This document shows positions 42,834 to 52,090 of a stretch of DNA of 64,000 bases, one piece after another. The DNA comes from Alkalilimnicola ehrlichii. Its GTDB lineage: Bacteria > Pseudomonadota > Gammaproteobacteria > Nitrococcales > AK92. The notes under the pieces are model-generated. The model ran no database searches, was not told the DNA's origin, and worked only from the letters and a program-made list of their open reading frames with translations. Every line of letters begins with the position of its first letter. Within the stretch, counting starts at the first letter, position 1. Location of the stretch: the NCBI RefSeq assembly GCF_003399765.1, contig NZ_NFZV01000005.1:62001-126000 (forward strand). Reading direction: 5' to 3'. The translations under genes were made by a program, and so were the position numbers.

Positions 42834-44291
42834 ATGAGTACAAGTATCTCGCAACTTAATCTGGATACCGCCCGCCAAACGATTTTAGCGCCGGCTGGCT
42901 TGACGGAAAGCGACTTGGAGCGCGTGTTCGGTCAGCTGATGACGCCGGGGGTCGATGCCGCCGATTTGTATTTCCAAGTCTCGCGCCACGAGGCGTGGGT
43001 ATTGGAAGACGGTATCGTGAAGGAAGGAAGCCGCAATCTGGATCAAGGGGTAGGGGTGCGAGCGATGTGCGGCGAGAAGACCGGCTTTGCTTATTCGGAC
43101 GAGATTGTGTTGCCGGCTCTCATGGATGCATCGTCCGCAGCCGGAGCCATTGCCCGTGGCGGCCAATCCGGCCGTTTGCAGGCATGGCAAGCAGGCCTGG
43201 GGCTGGAATTGTACCAGCCGGCGAATCCGCTTGAGAGTTTGTCCTCGGAGGCGAAAATCGATCTGCTTCGCCGCTTGGATGCGGAGGCGCGTAAACAAGA
43301 CCCGCGGGTGGAGCAGGTGATTGTGAGCCTGGCAGGCGTTTACGAGACGGTGTTGATCGCAGGTAGCGATGGACGCCTCAGCGCCGACGTTCGCCCGCTT
43401 GTTCGGTTGAATGTGACCGTCTTGGCCGAGCAGAATGGGCGGCGCGAGAACGGCTCCGCCGGTGGTGGCGGCCGCTTCGGTTACGAGTATTTCCTACAAG
43501 GTGACCGCGGGCTTAACTATGCGCGCGAAGCGGTGCGGCAAGCGCTGGTTAACCTCGAGGCGGTTGATGCGCCAGCAGGGACGATGCCGGTCGTGTTGGG
43601 GCCTGGTTGGCCGGGTGTGCTACTGCATGAGGCTATCGGTCACGGGTTGGAAGGCGATTTTAATCGGAAAGGGACGTCGGCGTTTGCCGGCCGCGTCGGC
43701 GAGCGGGTCGCATCGCCTTTGTGTACGATAGTCGATGACGGTACCCTCGCGAACCGGCGCGGGTCGTTGAACGTAGACGATGAGGGTAATCCGACCGAGT
43801 GCACAACCTTGATCGAGAAAGGCGTGTTGAAAGGCTATATGCAAGACAGCCTTAACGCCCGCCTGATGAACACGCGGCCGACCGGCAACGGTCGTCGGGA
43901 ATCTTATGCCCACTTGCCTATGCCGCGCATGACAAACACGTATATGCTCGCCGGGCCGCATGATCCGCAAGAGATTATCGCTTCCGTAGAGCGGGGAATC
44001 TACGCGGTTAACTTCGGCGGCGGGCAAGTGGACATTACCTCCGGTAAGTTCGTGTTTTCTGCCAGTGAGGCTTATCTCATCGAGAATGGCAAAGTGACCC
44101 GGCCGGTGAAAGGGGCGACGCTGATTGGTTCCGGGCCTGAGGTGTTGAAGCAGGTCAGTATGGTTGGGAACGATCTAGCGCTCGATAGCGGTATTGGCGT
44201 CTGCGGTAAGGACGGTCAAAGCGTTCCGGTCGGGGTCGGGCAGCCGACTTTGAAAGTGGATGCGCTTACTGTGGGCGGCACCCAGGCGTAA
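42834..44291 (+). CDS. tldD: Metalloprotease TldD
   Basis: 485 residues, full length. [18 protein letters not shown] near 264 supplies the HExxxH zinc site. [18 protein letters not shown] near 70 and [20 protein letters not shown] near 395 are conserved TldD blocks. Together with TldE (PmbA) it degrades unfolded peptides and processes microcins or RiPP leaders. pmbA follows directly, with no yjgA between them. Confidence 0.95.
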   Translation: MSTSISQLNLDTARQTILAPAGLTESDLERVFGQLMTPGVDAADLYFQVSRHEAWVLEDGIVKEGSRNLDQGVGVRAMCGEKTGFAYSDEIVLPALMDASSAAGAIARGGQSGRLQAWQAGLGLELYQPANPLESLSSEAKIDLLRRLDAEARKQDPRVEQVIVSLAGVYETVLIAGSDGRLSADVRPLVRLNVTVLAEQNGRRENGSAGGGGRFGYEYFLQGDRGLNYAREAVRQALVNLEAVDAPAGTMPVVLGPGWPGVLLHEAIGHGLEGDFNRKGTSAFAGRVGERVASPLCTIVDDGTLANRRGSLNVDDEGNPTECTTLIEKGVLKGYMQDSLNARLMNTRPTGNGRRESYAHLPMPRMTNTYMLAGPHDPQEIIASVERGIYAVNFGGGQVDITSGKFVFSASEAYLIENGKVTRPVKGATLIGSGPEVLKQVSMVGNDLALDSGIGVCGKDGQSVPVGVGQPTLKVDALTVGGTQA

Positions 44292-44311
44292 AGGCTTGGT
44301 AAGGAGTGATT

Positions 44312-45673
44312 ATGTCGGTAACTGAGCCGGTTAAAGCCTCGCGCGCGGCTTTGCCGCAACAGGCTGAGTTGGAACAGTTAGTGGCCGATGCATTGACGCA
44401 TGCGCAGAAATGCGGTGCGAGTGCGGCGGAAGCAAGCGTTAGCGTTGACGCCGGGTTGTCCGTTAAGGTCCGGATGCGGGAAGTCGATACGTTGGAGTAT
44501 CAGCGCGATCGAGGCTTCGGCGTAACGGTCTATTTCGGCCAGCGCAAGGGGAGTGCGAGCTCCGCCGATTTCTCGCCGGCTTCGATCCGGGAGACGGTAG
44601 AAGCGGCTTGTACGATTGCCCGTTATACATCAGAGGATAACTGTCAGGGGTTGGCGGACGCCGCGTTGATGGCGCGCGATATCCCCGATCTGGATTTATA
44701 TCACCCTTGGGCATTAGAGGCCGATGCTGCGATCGCGCTGGCACGGGATTGCGAGGTCGCCGCGCTCGATGCCGATCCGCGCATAGTCAACTCCGATGGG
44801 GCTGACGTATCCAGCCATGGCGGCGTTCGGGTGTATGGCAACACCCACGGCTTTATCGGCGGCTATCACGCTTCGCGGCATGGCTTGAGTTGCGTTTCCG
44901 TCGGTAAGCAGAACGATGAAATGCAGCGCGATTACTGGTTTACCGTAAGTCGTCGGCCCGACCTCTTGGAAGCCGCGCAGACGGTGGGCAAGAAAGCTGC
45001 GGAACGCACGCTGCGTCGTTTGGGCGCGAGGCGTGTGGGAACGGCGCGGGTACCGGTTTTATTCGCGCCAGAGGTCGCCCGCGGCGTGCTGGGGCACTTT
45101 CTTGGCGCGATCAGGGGTGGGGCTCAGTACCGAAAAGCGAGCTTTTTGTACGATAAATTAGGCGAGCAAGTTTTTCCAAGCTTCGTGCAAATCGAAGAAC
45201 AGCCGCATCTGCCTTGTGCGTTAGGCAGCGCCGCCTTTGACTCTGAAGGCGTAGCCACCGTGCCGCGGCATTTAGTCAGGGATGGTGTACTAGAAACCTA
45301 CCTCCTGGGTAGTTATTCCGCGCGTAAACTTGGAATGCAAAGCACGGGACATGCCGGCGGTGTACATAACCTCGTTGTCCAGCCCGGCGAGTTCGGCTTC
45401 GACGAGCTGGTACGGCATATGGGGCGGGGCCTGGTCGTGACGAGTCTGATGGGGCAAGGCGTGAACATGGTCACCGGCGATTACTCCCGCGGTGCGAGCG
45501 GTTTCTGGGTCGAGGACGGAGCGCTTGCCTACCCGGTACAAGAGATCACGGTAGCGGGGAATTTGCGCGATATGTTGGCGAACATTCAGGCCATTGGGTC
45601 CGACGTCGATTTGCGGGGCAATGTCCGCACCGGGTCGATATTGATTGATGGGTTAACGGTTGCCGGCGAGTAA
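44312..45673 (+). CDS. pmbA: TldE/PmbA metalloprotease subunit
   Basis: 453 residues from ATG 44312 with AAGGAG five bases upstream. RDRGFGVTVYFGQRKGSASS near 68, ETYLLGSYSARKLGMQSTG near 330 and LMGQGVNMVTGDYSRGASGF near 383 match PmbA. It lacks the HExxxH motif, as expected for the non-zinc partner of TldD. It ends near a long perfect hairpin separating it from convergent genes. Confidence 0.95.
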   Translation: MSVTEPVKASRAALPQQAELEQLVADALTHAQKCGASAAEASVSVDAGLSVKVRMREVDTLEYQRDRGFGVTVYFGQRKGSASSADFSPASIRETVEAACTIARYTSEDNCQGLADAALMARDIPDLDLYHPWALEADAAIALARDCEVAALDADPRIVNSDGADVSSHGGVRVYGNTHGFIGGYHASRHGLSCVSVGKQNDEMQRDYWFTVSRRPDLLEAAQTVGKKAAERTLRRLGARRVGTARVPVLFAPEVARGVLGHFLGAIRGGAQYRKASFLYDKLGEQVFPSFVQIEEQPHLPCALGSAAFDSEGVATVPRHLVRDGVLETYLLGSYSARKLGMQSTGHAGGVHNLVVQPGEFGFDELVRHMGRGLVVTSLMGQGVNMVTGDYSRGASGFWVEDGALAYPVQEITVAGNLRDMLANIQAIGSDVDLRGNVRTGSILIDGLTVAGE

Positions 45674-45681
45674 GCCGGCCA

Positions 45682-45721
45682 CTGGCAGGTTGCCGAAAAT
45701 GATTTTTCGGCAACCTGCCAG
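45682..45721. terminator. 18-bp perfect hairpin between convergent operons, probable bidirectional terminator
   Basis: CTGGCAGGTTGCCGAAAA and TTTTCGGCAACCTGCCAG are exactly complementary around TGAT. It lies eight bases after pmbA and ~75 bases beyond the end of the minus-strand operon. The A/T runs are at the tip of the stem rather than after it, so it is not a textbook U-tract terminator. Confidence 0.65.
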
Positions 45722-45797
45722 TACGCCTTCGCGCTGAACCGGTAAACCGAAAGCTGATTGGCCACTAGCCGTTGGGCATGGCTACGAAAGAGTTTGG

Positions 45798-46133
45798 TTA
45801 GCGTCCAAACTCTTCTTCCAGCCGCACCAAATGCTTTCGCATGAGTTGTTGAAACTTCGGGGTTAAGCCAGCGTCCTCGTAGATCGGGTCGCCGTGCTCG
45901 TCTTCCGAGACCATTCGCTGGCCTTCGATATAAGGAAATGCCGCTTCCAGTTCGTCTAACGCAGCGGCTAGCAAATCGGTAATGAGCTCTTCTTCGCTGC
46001 GGCCAGGGTACAGTTCGCCGAGCGCAGCCAATTTGGCCGCGTCGGACAGAGGGAGCCGAACATAATAATGGCTGGGTGTTTTCTGTTCGCTAGCCGTTTC
46101 TTCCCAGCGCTCTAACAGATCCTTCATGCGCAT
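45798..46133 (-). CDS. Conserved small acidic protein, function unknown
   Basis: 111 residues from ATG 46133 with GGAGGG seven bases upstream. KTPSHYYVRLPLSDAAKLAA is followed by ELYPGRSEEELITDLLAAAL and GDPIYEDAGLTPKFQQLMRK. I recall similar proteins in Pseudomonas and allies, sometimes annotated without clear basis as pilus-related. The first half could be a ribbon-helix-helix-like region, which is a guess. It is the last gene of the minus-strand PTS block. Confidence 0.75.
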   Translation of the reverse strand: MRMKDLLERWEETASEQKTPSHYYVRLPLSDAAKLAALGELYPGRSEEELITDLLAAALDELEAAFPYIEGQRMVSEDEHGDPIYEDAGLTPKFQQLMRKHLVRLEEEFGR

Positions 46134-46165
46134 AAGGTTTCCCTCCCTGGGTAGCAAAAACGAGT

Positions 46166-46435
46166 CTATTCGGCCTCTTCGAAACGCGCTTGCACCAGCT
46201 CTTCCAATGCGTTCAGGGCGTCATCGGCATCGCTGCCTTCGGCAATGAGCGTAAGTTCGGTGCCTTTGCCGGCGGCTAGCATCATAACCCCCATAATGCT
46301 TTTACCGTTGACCTCGCGGTTATTGCGCCGAAGTTTGATGTCTGCGTCGAACTGCGACGCCAAGGCGACGAATTTGCTTGCCGCACGCGCATGCAAGCCA
46401 AGTCGGTTTATTATTGTGATGTCGCGGGTCGGCAC
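46166..46435 (-). CDS. HPr-type phosphocarrier protein
   Basis: 89 residues. INRLGLHARAASKFVALA carries the phosphorylatable His of HPr, and NGKSIMGVMMLAAGKG the serine region recognised by HPr kinase. It resembles both PtsH and the nitrogen-PTS NPr (PtsO). The stop and start spacing (EIIA stop immediately upstream) shows tight coupling. It passes phosphate from Enzyme I, not encoded here, to the EIIA proteins. Confidence 0.92.
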   Translation of the reverse strand: MPTRDITIINRLGLHARAASKFVALASQFDADIKLRRNNREVNGKSIMGVMMLAAGKGTELTLIAEGSDADDALNALEELVQARFEEAE

Positions 46436-46837
46436 TTACTGCGCTCCCTCCTGCTTTACCAATATGACGCCGTCTTGCCCTCCGGACACGGCTTTATGCT
46501 GTAACTCTTCAAGTCCGAGCTGCGGGTAGTTCATGACTCTCAATAACATCGGCAGATTCAGCCCGGATACAACCGTTACCCCAGGCCGCCGGCCAAGTCG
46601 CATAGCGATGTTGCTGGGGGTTGAGCCGAAGGCGTCGGTGAGGACAAGCACGCCGTCGCCGGAGTCGACTTCGGTCAGCAATGCCTCGCAACGTTGCAGT
46701 AATTGGTCGGGGTCGGCATCTTGGATAACCGCGAGACTGCGCGTTGCGAGCGGACATAGCCCTAAGGTTGTACATGCTGTCTCAAGCAGCTCTTCGCCAA
46801 TACGATTATGCGTTACGAGCAATAAGCCGACACTCAT
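46436..46837 (-). CDS. PTS EIIA component, mannose family
   Basis: 133 residues. GLLLVTHNRIGEELLETA holds the active histidine near residue 10, and DGVLVLTDAFGSTPSNIAM near 61 is the EIIA-Man signature. No EIIB or EIIC permease gene accompanies it, so a regulatory rather than transport role is likely. It overlaps rapZ by four bases. Confidence 0.9.
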   Translation of the reverse strand: MSVGLLLVTHNRIGEELLETACTTLGLCPLATRSLAVIQDADPDQLLQRCEALLTEVDSGDGVLVLTDAFGSTPSNIAMRLGRRPGVTVVSGLNLPMLLRVMNYPQLGLEELQHKAVSGGQDGVILVKQEGAQ

Positions 46838-47691
46838 GATAATTCCCGGTGCCGGATCGCGACGTCGTCGCGTGTTTTACGAAAATGCTCGGCTAACCGC
46901 TCTACTAAATAAACGGAGCGGTGCTGCCCTCCCGTACAGCCGATGGCGACGGTAAGATAGCTACGATTCTCGCGCTCGAACGATGGTAGCCAGTCGTCGA
47001 CGAAACGCTGGATTTGGCCGAGCATTCGGCCAACTTCTTCGGTGCTTTCGAGGTACTCGCAAACCTCGGCATCTCGGCCGCACAAAGGCCGTAAGCGTGG
47101 TTCCCAATGCGGATTAGGCAGGCAACGAACGTCAAACACGAAATCGGCGTCTTTCGGTATGCCGTGTTTAAAGCCGAAGGACTGGAACAGCAGCGATATG
47201 CGGCTATCGTGCCGGCGATCTAGCCGCTCTCTGACTAAGTTCCGCAATTGGTGCAGGGTGGTTTGGGTCGAGTCGATTACCAAGTCGGCCCGCCCGAGTA
47301 TAGGGCTTAGCAGCTCTTGCTCGCGTTCGATGGCCTCGGCCAGCGAGGTTTTGCCGTTGCTGAGCGGATGGCGCCGCCGTGTCTCGCTAAAGCGCTTGAT
47401 TAAGGTATCGTTATCGGCGCGTAGAAAGAGAATTTCCGCTCTCAGCCCGCGCTCCGCTAGTTGTTCGAGAATATCGGGAAATCGCGAGAGCGCACCGGGG
47501 TTGTTGCGGGCATCGATACTGACGGCATAACGCTCTTGCTGCGGATAGGGATTCTCGATCAAGTGGCGTCCGAAAGCATCGAGTAGCTCGACCGGCAGAT
47601 TGTCGATACAGTAAAAACCGACATCCTCCAAGGTGTGGAGTGCCACGCTTTTGCCGGAGCCTGACAGGCCGCTAATAATCACCAGTTTCAT
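46834..47691 (-). CDS. rapZ: RNase adapter protein RapZ
   Basis: 285 residues. LVIISGLSGSGKSVALHTLE is the Walker A start, YCIDNLPVELLDAF follows near 29, and the C-terminal domain has FGFKHGIPKDADFVFDVRCL near 170. AIGCTGGQHRSVYLVERL near 250 is the conserved C-terminal core. RapZ directs RNase E to the GlmZ sRNA and senses glucosamine-6-phosphate in E. coli. Overlaps hprK by four bases. Confidence 0.95.
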   Translation of the reverse strand: MKLVIISGLSGSGKSVALHTLEDVGFYCIDNLPVELLDAFGRHLIENPYPQQERYAVSIDARNNPGALSRFPDILEQLAERGLRAEILFLRADNDTLIKRFSETRRRHPLSNGKTSLAEAIEREQELLSPILGRADLVIDSTQTTLHQLRNLVRERLDRRHDSRISLLFQSFGFKHGIPKDADFVFDVRCLPNPHWEPRLRPLCGRDAEVCEYLESTEEVGRMLGQIQRFVDDWLPSFERENRSYLTVAIGCTGGQHRSVYLVERLAEHFRKTRDDVAIRHRELS

Positions 47692-48278
47692 GACGCTTCT
47701 CCGCTCAACTGGCGTTGCTGTCGGTCATTGAGTACGCGGTCGGCATGATAGCCCTGTTGCCGAGCGTGCAGATCCCTTACGGCAGTTTCAACCAGCAAAG
47801 CCAAGTTCCGCCCCGGACCCGCCGTTAGCTTCACGCAGGGGATGCTGAGATCGAGTAGCTCGTATCGTGCCGTTGGCCGGGCAATATCGCCGGCTTTGGC
47901 TGGTCCCGGCTCGTAGGCGAGCAACTCGATCGCAATATCGATTCGAGCACTTTCCGCGACCCGCTTCGCCCCCCATAGACGCTGAATATCCAATGCGCCT
48001 AGGTCCCGAATAGCGAGCATGCCTCGTAGCAACGGCGGACAGCTACCGAAAGGCAAACCTTCGTCGAGGTAAACGTCTACCGCATCGTCGGCAACCAACG
48101 CGTGGCCTCTATCGATAAGGCCAAGTGCCGTTTCGCTTTTGCCGATACCGCTAAGGCCCGTTAACAAAACGCCTCGATCAAATATCTGGACAAGCGTACC
48201 CGGCACAGTCTTGCCAGACGCGCTAGGTCGAGATGAAATCACAGAATCGCGTGTGTTTTGAACCGATGGATCCGCCAC
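47688..48278 (-). CDS. hprK: HPr kinase/phosphorylase, C-terminal kinase domain only
   Basis: 196 residues versus ~310 for usual HprK. After a ~25-residue linker comes VLLTGLSGIGKSETALGLI (Walker A), HALVADDAVDV and then LAIRDLGALDIQRLWG, the HprK signature. LTAGPGRNLALLVETAVRD follows. The N-terminal domain is absent; ptsN begins right upstream in another frame, so it is not hidden by a frameshift. Short HprKs of this kind are known in alphaproteobacteria. It should phosphorylate the serine of the HPr encoded in the same operon. Confidence 0.88.
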   Translation of the reverse strand: MADPSVQNTRDSVISSRPSASGKTVPGTLVQIFDRGVLLTGLSGIGKSETALGLIDRGHALVADDAVDVYLDEGLPFGSCPPLLRGMLAIRDLGALDIQRLWGAKRVAESARIDIAIELLAYEPGPAKAGDIARPTARYELLDLSIPCVKLTAGPGRNLALLVETAVRDLHARQQGYHADRVLNDRQQRQLSGEAS

Positions 48279-48280
48279 GT

Positions 48281-48751
48281 TCAGGCAATCTTTAGCTGCT
48301 TCTGCCAGTGCAGCAGTTCCTTGTACATATCTTCGGGCGTATTAGCCTGCCGCAGACTTTCGCAGAGTTGCTCATTGCTGAACATCTCGGCGAGGTCGGC
48401 CAGTATTTTTAGGTGCTCGTCGGTGAAATGCTCGGGAACTACCAGCGCGAATAGAAGGTCTACAGGGTGTTTGTCGAAGGAGTCGAAGTCAATGCCTTCC
48501 TCGAGCTTAATGAGCGCGCCTACAGCTTTATCGCTGCCTTCGATGCGGGCGTGGGGAAGTGCAACACCGTGTCCAAGACCGGTACTGCCAAGTCGCTCGC
48601 GCCCGGTGAGCTTGTTGAATAGGGCGCTAGCGGGGAGCGTCTCGGTACTTGCGGCGAGCATTTCGCTCAGCAGTTCGAGAGCCCGCTTTTTACTGGTGAC
48701 GTCGGCGTCACACTTGATTCGGTCCGGACTGATAAGGTCAATGATGTCCAT
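48281..48751 (-). CDS. ptsN: PTS EIIA-Ntr regulatory protein
   Basis: 156 residues from ATG 48751 (MDIIDLISPDRI). GLGHGVALPHARIEGSDKAV has the phosphorylated histidine, and VDLLFALVVPEHFTDEHLK follows. It is the terminal acceptor of the nitrogen PTS, modulating potassium and stress pathways. It lies between hpf and hprK, downstream of rpoN, the usual arrangement. Confidence 0.94.
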   Translation of the reverse strand: MDIIDLISPDRIKCDADVTSKKRALELLSEMLAASTETLPASALFNKLTGRERLGSTGLGHGVALPHARIEGSDKAVGALIKLEEGIDFDSFDKHPVDLLFALVVPEHFTDEHLKILADLAEMFSNEQLCESLRQANTPEDMYKELLHWQKQLKIA

Positions 48752-48842
48752 TGTGCCTGCCAATACGCTGTCAGGGGCGAGGTAAGGTATATCGGCCGCA
48801 TCGCGTGCCTGCAAGCATTGCGATACGGCCGACGGTCGTCGC

Positions 48843-49172
48843 CTATTCTTCCGCTAAGGCGCGATGTATGGCGCCTTCGCTGCGGTGGTGGTCCGTTAGT
48901 TTTTCCTTGTGCTTAACGACTTGACGGTCAAGTTTATCCGTTAAAGCATCGATCGCCGCGTACATGTCGGTCGCGACGGCGTCGGCATGCACGGTGCCGC
49001 CGCGCAACTGTATGGTCGCTTCGGCCTTTTGTTCAAGTTTTTCGACAGTGAGGACGGCATGCACGCTAACGACGTTGTCGAAGTGCCGCTCAAGTTTAGC
49101 GAATTTGGTGGTCACGTACTCCCGCAGAGGCTCGGTGATGTCGACATGATGTCCAGTCAGATTGATTTGCAT
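48843..49172 (-). CDS. hpf: Ribosome hibernation promoting factor, short form
   Basis: 109 residues from ATG 49172 (MQINLTGHHVDITEPL). FAKLERHFDNVVSVHAVL and GGTVHADAVATDMYAAIDAL match the N-terminal HPF/RaiA domain. The long C-terminal dimerisation domain is absent, as in E. coli Hpf. The minus-strand spacing to rpoN is 20 bases. Confidence 0.93.
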   Translation of the reverse strand: MQINLTGHHVDITEPLREYVTTKFAKLERHFDNVVSVHAVLTVEKLEQKAEATIQLRGGTVHADAVATDMYAAIDALTDKLDRQVVKHKEKLTDHHRSEGAIHRALAEE

Positions 49173-49192
49173 GCGGCCTCCTGTATTTGCCT

Positions 49193-50680
49193 TCAAGCTA
49201 ATCGTTTGCGCTCGGTGGACGAGGCGATGGACATGGCTTCGCGATACTTGGCCACGGTCCTCCGTGCCACATTGATGCCTTCGTCGCGCAAGATTTCCGC
49301 TAATTTGCTGTCGCTAAGCGGGCGTCTTGCGTCTTCGGCAGCAATGAGGCGTCGGATTCGGGCGCGAATGGCGGTGGCTGAGCATTCGCCGCCATCCGCC
49401 GTTTGCACGTGACTGGAGAAGAAATACTTGAACTCAAAAGTGCCGCGGGGGGTGTGCATGTATTTCTGAGTGGTAATTCGGGAGATCGTCGATTCATGCA
49501 TGTCGACCTCTTCCGCCACTTCCCGCAGCACTAACGGCTGCATCGCTTCTTCCCCTTGCTCCAGAAAGCCCTGTTGATGTTTGACGATGCAATTGGCAAC
49601 TTTCACCAAGGTTTCGTTGCGGCTTTGTAAGCTCTTGAGAAACCAGCGGGCTTCCTGCAAATGGTTGCGCAACGTCGTATTGTCGGCGCTGTTATCGGCA
49701 CGCCGAACAAGGCTTGCATAGTAATTGTTGATGCGGATTTTGGGTGCGGTTTCGCGATTTAACTCCACCCGCCAAACTCCCCGTACTTTGCGCACATACA
49801 CGTCCGGGATGACATACTGCGCGCGTTGCGCGCTAAATTGCGATCCCGGCCGAGGGTCGAGCCCTTGAATCAACGTAATGACCGCTTTCAGCTCTTCTTC
49901 GCTGAGTTTGATGCGGCGCATAAGTTGAGCGTACTGACGATTGACGAGAAGGTCCAGATGCTTTTCCACTAATTCCCGGGCTTTTTCTTGCCAGGGGGAA
50001 TCTAAATCAAGCACTCGGAGCTGAATCAGCAGCGCTTCCTGGGGGTCGCGCGCGGCAACGCCCACCGGATCGAAGCGTTGAATCCGGTGCAGGACGACCT
50101 CAATCTCATCCGCCTCGACCTCCCAGTCCGGGGGGAGTGTCGCTTGGATATCTTCCAGGCTACAGCCGAGGTAGCCGTCTTCGCGGATAGCGTCGATGAT
50201 CGCTTCGGCAATCGCTGCATCACGTTCGGAGAAACGGCTGAGGTTCGCCTGCCAGCTCAGGTGTTCGCGTAGTCCGTCTTCGCTATCGGCTTGGTTTTCA
50301 AAAAGATCGCGCTGGCTGTCGGGGTCGCCCGCGCTATAGGACGAGCTCCCGTCGTAGACGTCCTGCCAGTCGCTGTCGACCGGTAATTCGTCCGGAATGT
50401 TCTCCCGCTCGTTTTGGACGCTAGCCGCTTCATGTTCGATGTCGCTATCGTGGTCGTTGCGTTCGGCGGCGGCTTCTTGCGGTTCCTTGACCGACAGCGC
50501 TGCTTCGTCGCTACGCGCCTCCACGTCTTCGGCGACTTCCAGCATGAGGTTGGAATCAAGCGCTTGCTGAATTTCCGTTTGCAGGTCGAGCGAAGACAGC
50601 TGCAGCAAGCGGATAGCTTGTTGCAGTTGCGGGGTCATGGTCAGCTGTTGGCCAAGTCGAATCTGTAGCGATTGCTTCAT
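49193..50680 (-). CDS. rpoN: RNA polymerase sigma-54 factor
   Basis: 495 residues. The glutamine- and leucine-rich N-terminus (LRLGQQLTMTPQLQQAI-type region I) is followed by an acidic segment at ~60-120. The core-binding domain then leads to the RpoN box ARRTVAKYREAM at the end. It transcribes enhancer-dependent promoters, including nitrogen and motility genes. It sits between lptB and hpf as in most proteobacteria. Confidence 0.96.
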   Translation of the reverse strand: MKQSLQIRLGQQLTMTPQLQQAIRLLQLSSLDLQTEIQQALDSNLMLEVAEDVEARSDEAALSVKEPQEAAAERNDHDSDIEHEAASVQNERENIPDELPVDSDWQDVYDGSSSYSAGDPDSQRDLFENQADSEDGLREHLSWQANLSRFSERDAAIAEAIIDAIREDGYLGCSLEDIQATLPPDWEVEADEIEVVLHRIQRFDPVGVAARDPQEALLIQLRVLDLDSPWQEKARELVEKHLDLLVNRQYAQLMRRIKLSEEELKAVITLIQGLDPRPGSQFSAQRAQYVIPDVYVRKVRGVWRVELNRETAPKIRINNYYASLVRRADNSADNTTLRNHLQEARWFLKSLQSRNETLVKVANCIVKHQQGFLEQGEEAMQPLVLREVAEEVDMHESTISRITTQKYMHTPRGTFEFKYFFSSHVQTADGGECSATAIRARIRRLIAAEDARRPLSDSKLAEILRDEGINVARRTVAKYREAMSIASSTERKRLA

Positions 50681-50840
50681 GGCTGCAAGGCTTACCTGAC
50701 CGGTTTCCGGCCGAAGGCGGCCGGTTGTGTTGGCGTATGCTTCATGAACATGATGTTAATCCAATGCTAGCCCAAATTCTGTATGAAGCGAAAGAAATCT
50801 ATCACGGGCGGTGTGTGAATTGTTGCCGCTGGCTTATCGA

Positions 50841-51566
50841 CTATAAGCGGAAGTTCTCTCCGAGGTACACTTCCTTGACTTGTTGATTGGCTAGGATGGC
50901 TTCCGCATTGCCTGATGCGATGACGTGCCCTCCGCTGAGGATGTACGCCCGCTCGCAGATGCCGAGGGTTTCTCGAACGTTATGATCGGTAATGAGTACG
51001 CCGATGCCGCGTTCGGTGAGTTGGCCGATAATCTGTTGAATATCGATCACCGAAATGGGGTCGACACCGGCGAACGGTTCGTCGAGAAGAATAAAGGCAG
51101 GGTTGGCGGCTAGGGCTCGGGCGATTTCTACTCGCCGCCGCTCGCCGCCGGATAGGCTGATGCCGTATTGATCTCGCAGATGGCCAATGTGGAATTCTTC
51201 CAGCAGAGCCTCTAGTGCCTCGCGCCGGCCGGCACGGTCGAGATCTTTGCGTATTTCTAAAACTGCCATGATGTTATCGGCCACAGTCAGTTTTCGAAAA
51301 ACCGAGGCTTCCTGCGGTAGATAGCCGATACCGCGTTGGGCTCGTTCGTGCATGGGGAGGCGGGTGATATCCTGACCGTTTAGCTCGATTCGGCCACTAT
51401 CGGCGGGTACGAGGCCGACGATCATGTAAAAGCATGTGGTCTTGCCGGCGCCGTTAGGCCCTAGTAACCCTACAACCTCGCCGCTACCGATTTCGACCGA
51501 TGCGCTCTTGACCACCGAGCGCCGTCGATAACTCTTGCTTAGATCGCTGGCTAGCAAGCGGCTCAT
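50841..51566 (-). CDS. lptB: LPS export ABC ATPase LptB
   Basis: 241 residues. [20 protein letters not shown] is Walker A near 34, [18 protein letters not shown] the signature near 138 and [13 protein letters not shown] Walker B near 158. The cytoplasmic ATPase powers LPS extraction by LptFG, whose genes are not here. Overlaps lptA by four bases. Confidence 0.96.
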   Translation of the reverse strand: MSRLLASDLSKSYRRRSVVKSASVEIGSGEVVGLLGPNGAGKTTCFYMIVGLVPADSGRIELNGQDITRLPMHERAQRGIGYLPQEASVFRKLTVADNIMAVLEIRKDLDRAGRREALEALLEEFHIGHLRDQYGISLSGGERRRVEIARALAANPAFILLDEPFAGVDPISVIDIQQIIGQLTERGIGVLITDHNVRETLGICERAYILSGGHVIASGNAEAILANQQVKEVYLGENFRL

Positions 51567-52090
51567 TCGTCTTCGCCCTCTGCGTTTTCGTCCTGCCGGG
51601 GGAAAAAGGTAATCCGGGTGCGGCGTTCTCCTGCACCTTCCGCGGCGACGCGTTCTTCGGTCAGGTCGTAGTGGATAGTTTCGCCGGTGAATTCGTTCGT
51701 CCCCTGAACCAGGCGCGCGCCCTGCAGAAGTCGCACGTGCTCGGGGGCCGTTGCATGATATTCCATGCGCGGAGCATAGCCGCGAATAGGTTCTTGCTGG
51801 CCTTCGCGGGCACGGACGAAATTGGCCGGTTCGCCTTCGACGACGACGCGTTCGATTTCTCGGTTCTGGGAGGTGTGTACCGTCATGCGGTCGCCACGGA
51901 TGATGGTGTCGCCGTGGGTTAATTCGACATTACCTGTGTACACGCCGATTCCGGTCGCTTGACTCATTTCGGCGCGGTCGGATTCGAGCTGAACGGCTGC
52001 GCCGCGTTCCGCCTGCGTTATGCCGGTCGCTAAGAGAAGTGCCGATGCGATAAATACTAAGCCGAGGCGGCTATAGCTCTTGCGGTGCAT
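51563..52090 (-). CDS. lptA: Periplasmic LPS-bridge protein LptA
   Basis: 175 residues with a cleavable signal ([17 protein letters not shown]). The OstA-like domain has [20 protein letters not shown] near 45 and [20 protein letters not shown] near 110. It polymerises across the periplasm between LptC and LptD. It overlaps lptC by 20 bases, showing coupled translation. Confidence 0.93.
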   Translation of the reverse strand: MHRKSYSRLGLVFIASALLLATGITQAERGAAVQLESDRAEMSQATGIGVYTGNVELTHGDTIIRGDRMTVHTSQNREIERVVVEGEPANFVRAREGQQEPIRGYAPRMEYHATAPEHVRLLQGARLVQGTNEFTGETIHYDLTEERVAAEGAGERRTRITFFPRQDENAEGEDE

